From Amycolatopsis thermoflava N1165 (GTDB lineage Bacteria > Actinomycetota > Actinomycetes > Mycobacteriales > Pseudonocardiaceae), in assembly GCF_000473265.1 (NCBI RefSeq), contig NZ_KI421511.1, positions 6,961,909-7,025,908 of the forward strand: 64,000 bases of DNA, in the 5' to 3' direction. The notes below the pieces were generated by a model, which was not told the origin of the DNA, did not search any database, and was given only the letters and a program-made list of their open reading frames with translations. Shown in pieces: positions 41,175 through 51,293 of this stretch. Numbering within the stretch: the first letter of the stretch is position 1; the number at the start of each line of letters is the position of its first letter. The position numbers and the translations under genes were made by a program.

Positions 41175-41951
41175 GTGAGTCTTCGCTCCTTCGGGTCCAA
41201 GCTTGTCTACGGCATCTACAGCCGCCGTCTGATCCAGCAGGCCGCGGGCAAGCACCCGCGCCACATCGCGATCATGCTGGACGGCAATCGCCGGTGGGCA
41301 CGGGAAGCCGGCTTCACCGACGTCGCCGACGGGCACCGCGCGGGAGCGCGCAAGATCGCCGACTTCCTCACCTGGTGCCGCGAGGCCGACGTCGAGGTCG
41401 TGACGATGTGGCTGCTGTCCACGGACAACCTCAGCCGCGCCACCGAGGAGCTCGAACCGCTCCTGGAGATCATCGCCGACGTCGTCGACGAGCTGGCGCA
41501 CCCCGGCAACCCGTGGCGCATCCGGGTCGTCGGCGCGCTGGAGCTGCTGCCCGAGCCGATCGCCAAGCGCCTGCAGTCGGCCGCGGCGAGCACCGAGAAG
41601 CGCACCGGCATGGAGGTCAACGTCGCCGTCGGCTACGGCGGGCGGCAGGAGATCGCCGACGCGGTCAAAAAGCTGCTGCTCCAGCACGCCGACGAGGGCA
41701 CCTCCATCCGCGAGCTGGCGAAGATCCTCGACGTCGACCACATCTCCGAGCACCTCTACACCTCGGGCCAGCCCGATCCGGACCTCATCATCCGCACCTC
41801 CGGTGAGCAGCGGCTGTCCGGTTTCCTGCTGTGGCAGTCGGCGCACTCCGAGTTCTGGTTCACGGAGGCCTACTGGCCCGCTTTCCGCAGGGTCGATTTC
41901 CTCCGCGCACTTCGTGACTACGCGTGGCGGCACCGCCGTTTCGGTACTTGA
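41175..41951 (+). CDS. Short-chain Z-isoprenyl diphosphate synthase (Rv1086 type)
   Basis: A 258-residue cis-prenyltransferase. HIAIMLDGNRRWAR holds the pyrophosphate-binding Asp, GHRAGARKIADFL and TMWLLSTDNL follow, and LYTSGQPDPDLIIRTSGEQRLSGFLLWQSAHSEFWFTE closes the active site. It resembles the M. tuberculosis (2Z,6E)-farnesyl diphosphate synthase more closely than the longer-chain UppS, and so probably makes the precursor for decaprenyl phosphate in wall synthesis. TACATT (41161-41166) ends eight bases before GTG 41175, which argues for a leaderless mRNA and for this start over the TTG at 41169. Confidence 0.93.
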   Translation: MSLRSFGSKLVYGIYSRRLIQQAAGKHPRHIAIMLDGNRRWAREAGFTDVADGHRAGARKIADFLTWCREADVEVVTMWLLSTDNLSRATEELEPLLEIIADVVDELAHPGNPWRIRVVGALELLPEPIAKRLQSAAASTEKRTGMEVNVAVGYGGRQEIADAVKKLLLQHADEGTSIRELAKILDVDHISEHLYTSGQPDPDLIIRTSGEQRLSGFLLWQSAHSEFWFTEAYWPAFRRVDFLRALRDYAWRHRRFGT

Positions 41952-42109
41952 CAACACGTTCCGTGCCGATCCGTTGATTTCTCCTCTACCGACGGTGAGA
42001 TGACAACCTGGTGAATCACCTGCCTGGCTGCCTGCACGAAACGGCGAACGCAGGTAACTTCCGAAGTGATGGCTCGTGACCTTGCGGACCATCACGGGAG
42101 GCCCTGGTA

Positions 42110-42196
42110 GTGGCGGTTGTAGAGCAGACGGCGAATGAGCCGTTCGCGATACCCACGAGGGGGCCGGCACCCGGCCCTCGTGGCCCTGCGCGCTGA
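42110..42196 (+). CDS. Short leader ORF upstream of phoH2
   Basis: A 28-codon frame starting at GTG 42110, eight bases after GGGAGG (42096-42101), and ending at TGA 42194-42196. The peptide begins [12 protein letters not shown] and ends with a Pro/Gly/Arg-rich tail. It lies 92 bases upstream of phoH2 on the same strand, and a strong hairpin is formed within its last codons. In mycobacteria a small gene, phoAT, is reported to precede phoH2 as the antitoxin partner. I cannot show homology, but position and signal fit either that role or a regulatory leader peptide. Confidence 0.5.
   Translation: MAVVEQTANEPFAIPTRGPAPGPRGPAR
42153..42183 (+). promoter_or_regulatory. phoH2 leader hairpin with alternative pairing to the phoH2 ribosome-binding site
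   Basis: CCACGAGGG (42153-42161) pairs with CCCTCGTGG (42175-42183), with a further CCGG/CCGG helix and a CAC loop inside. The identical CCACGAGGG recurs at 42270-42278, where its GAGGG is the phoH2 ribosome-binding site. The single complement CCCTCGTGG can therefore pair with either copy. Ribosomes translating or terminating on the leader ORF would disrupt the local hairpin. Confidence 0.6.
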
Positions 42197-42288
42197 CGCG
42201 TAAGCGACAGCGAAGAGCGGACCAGCCAGGGTGGTGCCCGGCCCAGCGAGTGTGGGCGTGGTGCCACGTCCACGAGGGAGATGCCGTC

Positions 42289-43683
42289 GTGACTACGCAG
42301 CGTTCGCCCCGTAAGGCCTCCGGCCGCTCACCGAATTCCGCGGAGGGCACCGCAGAACCCCCGAGTTCCGTGCCAGGGCAGCACACCTATGTCCTGGACA
42401 CCTCGGTTCTGCTGGCCGACCCGTGGGCCATCACGAGATTCGCCGAGCACGCCGTGGTCCTGCCGTTGGTCGTGATCAGTGAACTGGAGGCGAAACGGCA
42501 TCACCCCGAACTGGGCTGGTTCGCGCGGGAATCCCTGCGTCAGCTCGACGACCTGCGGCTCAAGCACGGCCGCCTGGACGCGCCGATCCCGATCGGGGAC
42601 TCTGGCGGCACCCTGCACGTCGAGCTGAACCACTCGGACCCGACGGTCCTGCCGCCCGGGTTCCGCACGGACTCCAACGACCACCGGATCCTGGCCTGCG
42701 CGCTGAACCTCAAGGTCGAGCGCGAGGCGGTCACCCTGGTCACCAAGGACATCCCGCTGCGCGTCAAGGCGGGCGCCGTCGGGCTGCCCGCCGACGAGTA
42801 CCGCGCCCTGGAGGTCGCGCCGTCCGGCTGGACCGGGATGGTCGACGTGGAGGTCCCGCAGGAGGCGGTCGACGCGTTGTTCCGCGACGGTGTCGTGGAC
42901 CTGGCCGAGTACGGGCTGCCCGAGGTGGGCGAATCGCCCTGCCACACCGGCCTGCGGCTGGTGGCGGGTTCCGGCAGCTCGTCCGCGCTGGGCAGGCTGA
43001 CCCCGGCCAAGAAGGTCAAGCTGGTCCGCGGGGACAAGGAGGCGTTCGGCTTGCACGGCCGCTCGGCCGAGCAGCGGATCGCGCTGGACCTGCTGCTCGA
43101 CCCGGACATCGGCATCGTCTCGCTCGGCGGCCGCGCCGGCACCGGCAAGTCCGCGCTCGCGCTGTGCGCCGGGCTGGAGTCGGTGATGGAACGCCGCGAG
43201 CACCGCAAGGTGGTCGTGTTCCGGCCGGTGTACGCCGTCGGCGGCCAGGACCTCGGCTACCTGCCGGGGTCGGAGTCGGAGAAGATGCAGCCGTGGGCGC
43301 AGGCGGTGTTCGACACCCTCGGCGCCCTGGTCAGCCAGGACGTGCTGGACGAGGTGTTCGACCGCGGCATGCTGGAGGTCCTGCCGCTGACGCACATCCG
43401 CGGCCGGTCCCTGCACGACTCGTTCGTGATCGTGGACGAGGCGCAGTCGCTGGAGCGGAACGTGCTGCTCACCGTGCTGTCGCGGCTGGGCACCGCGTCC
43501 CGCGTGGTGCTCACGCACGACGTCGCGCAGCGGGACAACCTGCGCGTCGGGCGCCACGACGGCGTTTCGGCGGTGATCGAGAAGCTGAAGGGCCACCCGC
43601 TCTTCGCGCACGTCACGCTGACCCGTTCGGAGCGGTCGCCGATCGCCGCGCTGGTCACGGAGATGCTGGAGGACCACGGGTAA
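42289..43683 (+). CDS. phoH2: PhoH2: PIN-domain RNase fused to PhoH ATPase
   Basis: A 464-residue two-domain protein. Residues about 33-160 are a PIN nuclease domain ([46 protein letters not shown]) with its acidic residues kept. Residues about 230-464 are the PhoH P-loop ATPase ([28 protein letters not shown]). In mycobacteria this fusion acts as an ATP-dependent RNA helicase and RNase and behaves as a toxin. GTG 42289 follows GAGGGAG by nine bases. The 337-base upstream region from 41952 holds no other gene than the leader ORF. The gene is the counterpart of Rv1095. Confidence 0.94.
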   Translation: MTTQRSPRKASGRSPNSAEGTAEPPSSVPGQHTYVLDTSVLLADPWAITRFAEHAVVLPLVVISELEAKRHHPELGWFARESLRQLDDLRLKHGRLDAPIPIGDSGGTLHVELNHSDPTVLPPGFRTDSNDHRILACALNLKVEREAVTLVTKDIPLRVKAGAVGLPADEYRALEVAPSGWTGMVDVEVPQEAVDALFRDGVVDLAEYGLPEVGESPCHTGLRLVAGSGSSSALGRLTPAKKVKLVRGDKEAFGLHGRSAEQRIALDLLLDPDIGIVSLGGRAGTGKSALALCAGLESVMERREHRKVVVFRPVYAVGGQDLGYLPGSESEKMQPWAQAVFDTLGALVSQDVLDEVFDRGMLEVLPLTHIRGRSLHDSFVIVDEAQSLERNVLLTVLSRLGTASRVVLTHDVAQRDNLRVGRHDGVSAVIEKLKGHPLFAHVTLTRSERSPIAALVTEMLEDHG

Positions 43684-43691
43684 GCGTGGGC

Positions 43692-43717
43692 GGGGCCGCC
43701 TCCGGCGAGGCGGCCCC
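43692..43717. terminator. Hairpin between convergent phoH2 and guaB1
   Basis: GGGGCCGCCTC and GAGGCGGCCCC form a perfect 11-bp stem around CGGC, midway between two convergent stops. Confidence 0.8.
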
Positions 43718-43722
43718 GTTCC

Positions 43723-45996
<2,274 letters not shown>

Positions 45997-46139
45997 CTAC
46001 TGGCCACCCGGCCCCGGCGCCCGGCGGGCTCCGCCGCGCGCGGCAGCGCGCCGCGGGCGGCAAAGCCGCCGCAAAACACGCGGCGGGTGCCGTGTTTGCC
46101 GTTCCGTGCGCTGTGTTTGCCGGACGGGCGGCGGCCGGG

Positions 46140-47123
46140 TCAGACGACCTTGCGCGAGGCCTCCAGGTTCGTCGCGAGGTTGTTCAGCGTGCGGGCCTGC
46201 GCCACGTAGTCCATCGACGAGAACTCCCACGGGAAAACCTGCCCGGCGGCGGCCGCCGGCGTGCGGGCGAACGTCGCCTGCTGCATGAGCGTGTCCTTGT
46301 CCATCGCGCGCAGCGAGTACAGCACCACGTCGGCCGGGTACTTGCCGATGTTCTCCCAGCTGACCTGCTCCCAGTAGTACTTCGAGCCGCCCGGGTCGGG
46401 GTAGGTCAGGCCGAGCTCGGTGTAGCTGCGCAGCGCCGGGTCGTCGGCGGCCTTGCAGATGTAGACGCCGTCGCCGGGGTAGGCGGCGATCGCCATCAGG
46501 GTGAGGCCCTTGCCGGTGGCGTTCTTGAACCGGGTGCGGGCGGTTTCGTAGGCCTGCTTGGCGTTCGCGGCAGGCTCGGTGCCCAGCGCCCGGACCAGCT
46601 CGACGGTCCGGTCGACGACGTTGGTCGCGGAGCCGGCCATCTTCAGCGCCACGATCGGCGCGATCTCGGCGACGGCCTGCTGCTGGGTCACGTCCTTGAA
46701 CCCGTACAGCGGCTGCGCCGGGTCGATCTTGCCCGTGCTGTCCACGGGGTAGGCGTGGGTGAGGATCAGGTCCGGCTTGGCGGCGGCGAGTGCCTCGATG
46801 TCGATCTCGCCGTAGGTGCGGCCGACCTCCTTGACCTGGCTGAGGTCGCGGCCGGTGAAGTTCACGTCGTCGGCGAGGCCGGTATAGCCGAACGAGGCGA
46901 CGGGCGTGATGCCGTAGTTCCACAGGGACGCGATGGCGTCGTTGAGGCCGGCGATGCGCGTCGGGCGGGCGTCGAGGTCGACCTTGGTGCCCAGGTCGTC
47001 CGTGAACGACCAGGCGCCGCCGCTCGCGGACGAGTCCGATCCGCTGGAACCGCACGCGGCGAGTAGACCGGTCGCGGCCACGGCCAGGCTGCCGGTGAGG
47101 AAGGTCCGGCGGGTCGCTGTCAT
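46140..47123 (-). CDS. Siderophore ABC transporter substrate-binding lipoprotein
   Basis: A 327-residue FepB/FecB-type lipoprotein. The signal peptide TATRRTFLTGSLAVAATGLLAAC has twin arginines and a lipobox, so it is probably exported by Tat and anchored by lipid. The mature part begins WSFTDDLGTKVDLDARPTRI, a standard start for iron-siderophore binding proteins, and continues LNDAIASLWNYGITPVASFGY and LAAAKPDLILTH. It captures ferric siderophore outside the membrane and hands it to the FecCD permeases encoded upstream. It is the last gene of the minus-strand operon. Confidence 0.93.
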   Translation of the reverse strand: MTATRRTFLTGSLAVAATGLLAACGSSGSDSSASGGAWSFTDDLGTKVDLDARPTRIAGLNDAIASLWNYGITPVASFGYTGLADDVNFTGRDLSQVKEVGRTYGEIDIEALAAAKPDLILTHAYPVDSTGKIDPAQPLYGFKDVTQQQAVAEIAPIVALKMAGSATNVVDRTVELVRALGTEPAANAKQAYETARTRFKNATGKGLTLMAIAAYPGDGVYICKAADDPALRSYTELGLTYPDPGGSKYYWEQVSWENIGKYPADVVLYSLRAMDKDTLMQQATFARTPAAAAGQVFPWEFSSMDYVAQARTLNNLATNLEASRKVV

Positions 47124-47143
47124 GAGGTCACCTTTCGTCGGGG

Positions 47144-48163
47144 TCAACGTCGTCGGAGGAGGAGCCAGATGAGGTAGGGGGCGCCGATCGCGGCCGTGAT
47201 CAGGCCGACCGGGACCTCCCAGCTGAACGCGGTGCGGCCGAGCAGGTCGGACGCCTGGACGAGCAGGGCGCCGCCGAGCGCGGACGCGACCAGCGGCGGC
47301 CGGGACCCGCCCGTGAGGCGCAGCATGATCTGCGGGGTGACCAGCGCGACGAAGCCGATCGGCCCGGCGGCGGCGACCGCGGCCGCGGTGAGCCCGACGG
47401 CCACGCCGATCGCGCCCAGCCGGGAGGCCTGGATGCGCACACCCAGCCCGGCGGCCGCGTCGTCGCCGAGCTGGGTGACGGCGAGCGTGCGGGGCAGCGT
47501 GAGCGCGGCCGGGACGAGCAGCGCGGCGAGGATGAGCAGGGGGATCGCCTGGTCCCAGCTGACGGCGCTGATCGAGCCGACGAGCCACACCGTGGCCTGG
47601 GCGGCACTGTTGATGCTGGCGAGGATGAGGAGCCAGCTGGTGAGCGCCGTGAGGACGGCCCCGCACCCGATGCCGACCAGCACCAGCCGGAAGCCGTCGA
47701 CGCCGTGGCGCCAGGAGAACCAGTAGACGGCCGCGGCGGCGACGAGACCGCCGACGAGCGCGGCGGCCGGCACGCCGATGGTGGTGATTCCGCTGGCGAG
47801 GCTGTAGACGCCGCCCCCGAAGACGATCACCGCGACCGCGGCCGCGGAGGCGCCGCCGGTGACGCCGAGGATGTCCGGGGTGGCGAGCGGGTTGCGGGAG
47901 ATGGTCTGGGTGAGTGCCCCGGCCATGGCGAGGCAGGCGCCCGCCACGCACCCGGTGACGGCCCGCGGGACGCGCAGGTCGAACAGGATGTGCCGGTCGA
48001 TGCGGTGCCCGCCGCCCGTGAGCAGCTCGGGCAGCTGGGCGAGCGGGATGGGGTACTCGCCGATGGTTACGCCCACCGCGGTGACCAGCAGGAGCGCCAC
48101 GAGCACCACGAGGCAGACGGTGGCCGCGCGGGTGTTCCACCGCACGCCGAGGGTGGTGGTCAT
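47144..48163 (-). CDS. FecCD-family iron-siderophore permease (second)
   Basis: A 339-residue BtuC/FecCD permease with about ten membrane helices. Diagnostic stretches are LRVPRAVTGCVAGACLAMAGALTQTISRNPLATPDILGVTGGA and GPIGFVALVTPQIMLRLTGG. It ends LLRRR. It probably pairs with the other FecCD permease (48570-49583) as a heterodimeric channel. The substrate-binding gene begins 21 bases downstream. No ATP-binding subunit is encoded next to it. Confidence 0.93.
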   Translation of the reverse strand: MTTTLGVRWNTRAATVCLVVLVALLLVTAVGVTIGEYPIPLAQLPELLTGGGHRIDRHILFDLRVPRAVTGCVAGACLAMAGALTQTISRNPLATPDILGVTGGASAAAVAVIVFGGGVYSLASGITTIGVPAAALVGGLVAAAAVYWFSWRHGVDGFRLVLVGIGCGAVLTALTSWLLILASINSAAQATVWLVGSISAVSWDQAIPLLILAALLVPAALTLPRTLAVTQLGDDAAAGLGVRIQASRLGAIGVAVGLTAAAVAAAGPIGFVALVTPQIMLRLTGGSRPPLVASALGGALLVQASDLLGRTAFSWEVPVGLITAAIGAPYLIWLLLRRR

Positions 48164-48267
48164 GCGCGCCCGCCGCCCCGGGTGACGAGGCCCGCCGCAC
48201 GGGCTGTGTGGGGGAGGTCGGCCGCGGACCGGTCCGTGATTGCGGCGCTGTGTTGCGGACGGCGTGC

Positions 48268-48665
48268 GAAGGCGCCGCCGCCGAGGATGGGCGGTGTGAT
48301 GCCGGCCGGGGGTTGCGCCGCGGCCGCGATCGGGTGGCCGGCGGGTGGGGTGGCACTGGTCGCGACTGCGTGTCGGGTCGTGTGGGTGGGTTGGGTGTGT
48401 GGCAGCAGAGCTTCACCAGCCGGGTTCGGCGGGCGATCAGGACGAAGGCGCCGCCGCCGAGGATGGCCAGCATGATGCCGGCCGGGGGTTGCGCCGCGGC
48501 CGCGATCGGGTGGGGTGGCACTGGTCGCGACTGCGTGTCGGGCCGTGGGGGTGCGTTGGGTGGGTGGCATCAGAGCTTCACCAGCCGGGTTCGGCGGGCG
48601 ATCAGGACGAATGCGCCGCCGCCGAGGAAGGCCAGCGTGATGCCGGCCGGGAGCTCCGCCGGGGC
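48268..48665. repeat. Tandem copies of the 3' end of a FecCD gene
   Basis: The sequence that encodes the end of the first FecCD protein (GGGAFVLIARRTRLVKL, stop) recurs downstream: copy 1 is the gene's own end, copy 2 starts at 48406 with 165-bp spacing and still encodes the same residues, and copy 3 near 48268 (176 bp further) is degraded to LGGGAFA. The intervening spacer (GGTGGCACTGGTCGCGACTG) is repeated too. No separate gene is supported in 48164-48569. Confidence 0.85.
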
Positions 48666-49583
48666 GGCGATCAGGCGGCCTGCGACGTCGGCGAGCAACA
48701 GCAGCACCGCGCCGGCCAGGGCGGAGCACGGGAGCAGCCACCGGTGATCGGGGCCGGTCACGGTGCGCACCACGTGCGGGACGATCAGGCCGAGCGCGGC
48801 GATCGGCCCGGCGGCGGCTGTCGCGGCGCCGGCCAGCAGCGTCACCGCGGCCAGGCCGACCATGCGACTCACCGCGACCGACTGGCCCAGCCCACGCGCG
48901 GTGTCCTCGCCCAGGGAGACCGCGTTCAGCGCCCGCGTGTTCAGCATCGCCAGCACCAGCCCGGCCACCACGAACGGCAGGATCCCGAGGCTGATGCTCG
49001 CGTCGCGGCCGCTGATCGAACCCACCACCCAGCGGCGGTAGACGTCCAGCGTCGGGTTGTCGCTCAGGATCACCAGCGACGTGAAGGTCGACAGCAGCGC
49101 CATCACGGCCGCCCCGGCCAGCGCCATCGGCACCGGGCTCAGCTGGCGCCCGCTCGACCCGATGGCGAACACCGCCGCCGTCGCGATCAGCGCCCCCGCG
49201 AAACCGAACCACACCTGACCACCGGGATCGGCCACCCCGAAAACCTGCGCGGCCAGCGCCACCGCGAGCGCGGCGCCCGCGTTGATGCCGAGCAGACCGG
49301 GATCGGCCAGCGGGTTGCGGGTGTGCCCCTGCATGAGGACCCCGGCGGCGCCGAGCGCGACACCGACGAGCACCCCCAGGGCGGTGCGCGGCAGGCGCAC
49401 GTCACGGACGATCGTCGCCGCCTCGCTGCCGTCGTCGTGCAGCAACACCCGGACGGCGGTGCCGATGCCGAGGTGGTTGCTGCCCAGGACCAGGCTCAAC
49501 GCGACCGCGACGACCAGCGCCGCCAGCAGGGACACCAGGAGCACCAACCGGCGCGGCGTCGTCCTGGTCACCGAGGGTGACAT
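48570..49583 (-). CDS. FecCD-family iron-siderophore permease (first)
   Basis: A 337-residue permease. Helices and motifs include VRLPRTALGVLVGVALGAAGVLMQGHTRNPLADPGLLGINAGAA and GPIAALGLIVPHVVRTVTGPDHRWLLP. It ends IARRTRLVKL. The start is placed at ATG 49583 (MSPSVTRTT); TTG 49604 and GTG 49595 upstream are alternatives. A DmdR/IdeR-type iron box lies at 49606-49624, so the operon should be repressed when iron is replete. It is the first gene of the FecCD-FecCD-SBP operon; between it and the next gene lie the duplicated 3'-end copies. Confidence 0.93.
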   Translation of the reverse strand: MSPSVTRTTPRRLVLLVSLLAALVVAVALSLVLGSNHLGIGTAVRVLLHDDGSEAATIVRDVRLPRTALGVLVGVALGAAGVLMQGHTRNPLADPGLLGINAGAALAVALAAQVFGVADPGGQVWFGFAGALIATAAVFAIGSSGRQLSPVPMALAGAAVMALLSTFTSLVILSDNPTLDVYRRWVVGSISGRDASISLGILPFVVAGLVLAMLNTRALNAVSLGEDTARGLGQSVAVSRMVGLAAVTLLAGAATAAAGPIAALGLIVPHVVRTVTGPDHRWLLPCSALAGAVLLLLADVAGRLIAAPAELPAGITLAFLGGGAFVLIARRTRLVKL

Positions 49584-49605
49584 GATCGCGTTCACGCTCT
49601 GCAAC

Positions 49606-49624
49606 TTAGCTTAGCCGAACCTAA
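49606..49624 (-). promoter_or_regulatory. Iron box (DmdR1/IdeR-type operator)
   Basis: TTAGCTTAGCCGAACCTAA matches the 19-bp consensus TTAGGTTAGGCTAACCTAA at about 16 of 19 positions and sits just upstream of the first FecCD gene. It could also influence the divergent gene at 49716. Confidence 0.8.
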
Positions 49625-49715
49625 GCACGGAAGTGTGACGTTCGTTCAGGTTCTGGACACGCGGTGTACGGGCAGCCGGCTCACGAAGGTCATCCGCCGC
49701 TGATGACATGGCCGC

Positions 49716-51248
49716 ATGTGCATGGGTTGCGGGGTTTCCCGACGTGGTTTCCTGCAGGCGGCGGCGGTGGCCGGCGCGGTGACGCTCGCGCCGGTGGCGT
49801 TCGCCGAGGCGGCCGAGGGCCAGGCCGAGACCAAGGTGCTTACCGGCCGGTTCGAGCCGGGCACCGCGGACTTCGTGTACCTGCCGGTGGAGGTCCCGGC
49901 CGGGGTCAGCCAGTTGTCAGTGGTCTATAGCTACGACAAGCCGGCGGTGCCCAGCGGGACGCCCGGCAACTCGTGCGACATCGGCATCTTCGACAACCGC
50001 GGCACCGCTCTCGGCGGCGACGGCTTCCGCGGCTGGTCCGGCGGCTTCCGCGACCGCTTCTCGATCAGCCGCACCGAGGCCACGCCCGGCTACCTGCCCG
50101 GCGACATCACGCCCGGCACCTGGCACATCGTCCTCGGCCCGTACACGATCGCGCCGCAAGGCCTGAACTACCGCGTCGAGGTGACGCTCACCCACGGCCC
50201 GGCGGGCGAGCCGTACCGCCCGAACTACCCGTCCGAGCGCACCCGCACGCGCGGCCGCCAGTGGTACCGGGGCGACTGCCACCTGCACACCGTGCACTCC
50301 GACGGCAAGCGCCTGCCGTCCGAGGTGGCCGCCGGTGCGCGGGAGGCCGGGCTGGACTTCATCACCTCGACCGACCACAACACGTCGTCGTCGCACGGCG
50401 TGTGGGGCGAGTTCGCCGGCGACGACCTGCTGATCATGCTCGGCGAGGAGGTCACCACCCGCAACGGCCACTGGCTCGCGCTCGGCGTGCGGCCCGGCCA
50501 GTTCGTCGACTGGCGGTACCGGTCCCGCGACGGTGAACTGCCCGAATACCAGCGTGCGGTGCACCGCTCCGGCGGCCTCTGCGTCGCCGCGCACCCGTAC
50601 TGCCCGTGGGTCGGGTGCAACTTCAAGTTCGGCTACACCGGCTTCGACGCGGTCGAGGTGTGGAACGGTCCGTGGACGTGGGACGACGACGCAGCCGTGT
50701 CCGAATGGGACAACACCCTGGTGGAATCCGTGCGCGGCAAGGGAAGCTGGCTGCCCGCGATGGGCAACAGCGATGCGCACAACCCCGGCCAGACGATCGG
50801 CCTGCCACAGACCGTCGTCCTCGCCGACGCGCTCACCCGGGACGCGATCCTCGACGGGATCAGGGCCGGGCGCAGCTGGATCGCCGAGTCGGCCGGCGTC
50901 GACCTGTCACTCGCCGCGACGGGACCGCGCGGCCAGGCCGCCGGCATCGGCGACCGTCTCGCCGTGGCGGACGGGGACAAGGTCGCCGTGCGGCTGGACG
51001 TGTCGGGCGTGCCGAACGGGACCGTGCGCCTGATCACCGACGAGGGCCAGGTGTTCCAGCAGAGCCTTCCCGCTTCGGGTACCGGCAGCGTGACGTGGCT
51101 GACCACGCCCGCGGTGTCGGCTTATGTGCGTGCTGAGGTACGTCACCCCCTTGCTGATGGTTCGGCGGGTGCTCCCGCGTTGTCGGCTGGTCTCAACTTC
51201 GGCGCCATGGCGGCGATGACGAACCCGATCTTCCTCGGCCGGGTGTGA
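49716..51248 (+). CDS. Tat-exported CehA/McbA-like PHP-domain metallohydrolase
   Basis: A 510-residue exported protein. The signal SRRGFLQAAAVAGAVTLAPVAFAEAA is a twin-arginine type. Residues about 45-165 form a beta-sandwich (IGIFDNRGTALGG, TWHIVLGPYTIAPQGLNYRVEVTL). Residues about 180-400 form a PHP-like metal domain (RGDCHLHTVHSDGKRLPSEVAAGAREAGLDFITSTDHNT, LGEEVTTRNGHWLALG, AAHPYCPW, MGNSDAHNPGQ) with the DCHLHT and SDAH motifs. The end is another beta domain. Members include carbaryl hydrolase CehA and McbA, but the natural substrate is unknown; phosphoesterase activity is plausible. Confidence 0.88.
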   Translation: MCMGCGVSRRGFLQAAAVAGAVTLAPVAFAEAAEGQAETKVLTGRFEPGTADFVYLPVEVPAGVSQLSVVYSYDKPAVPSGTPGNSCDIGIFDNRGTALGGDGFRGWSGGFRDRFSISRTEATPGYLPGDITPGTWHIVLGPYTIAPQGLNYRVEVTLTHGPAGEPYRPNYPSERTRTRGRQWYRGDCHLHTVHSDGKRLPSEVAAGAREAGLDFITSTDHNTSSSHGVWGEFAGDDLLIMLGEEVTTRNGHWLALGVRPGQFVDWRYRSRDGELPEYQRAVHRSGGLCVAAHPYCPWVGCNFKFGYTGFDAVEVWNGPWTWDDDAAVSEWDNTLVESVRGKGSWLPAMGNSDAHNPGQTIGLPQTVVLADALTRDAILDGIRAGRSWIAESAGVDLSLAATGPRGQAAGIGDRLAVADGDKVAVRLDVSGVPNGTVRLITDEGQVFQQSLPASGTGSVTWLTTPAVSAYVRAEVRHPLADGSAGAPALSAGLNFGAMAAMTNPIFLGRV

Positions 51249-51293
51249 CCCCACCGAGACCGACGGGCTGGGAGCCGTCGCGGCGTGGGGTGA

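Noticed and set aside
41952-42110. Possible c-di-AMP (ydaO) riboswitch before phoH2
   Set aside because: Several GAA and CCTG words are suggestive, but the conserved ydaO core is not recognisable, so it was not called.
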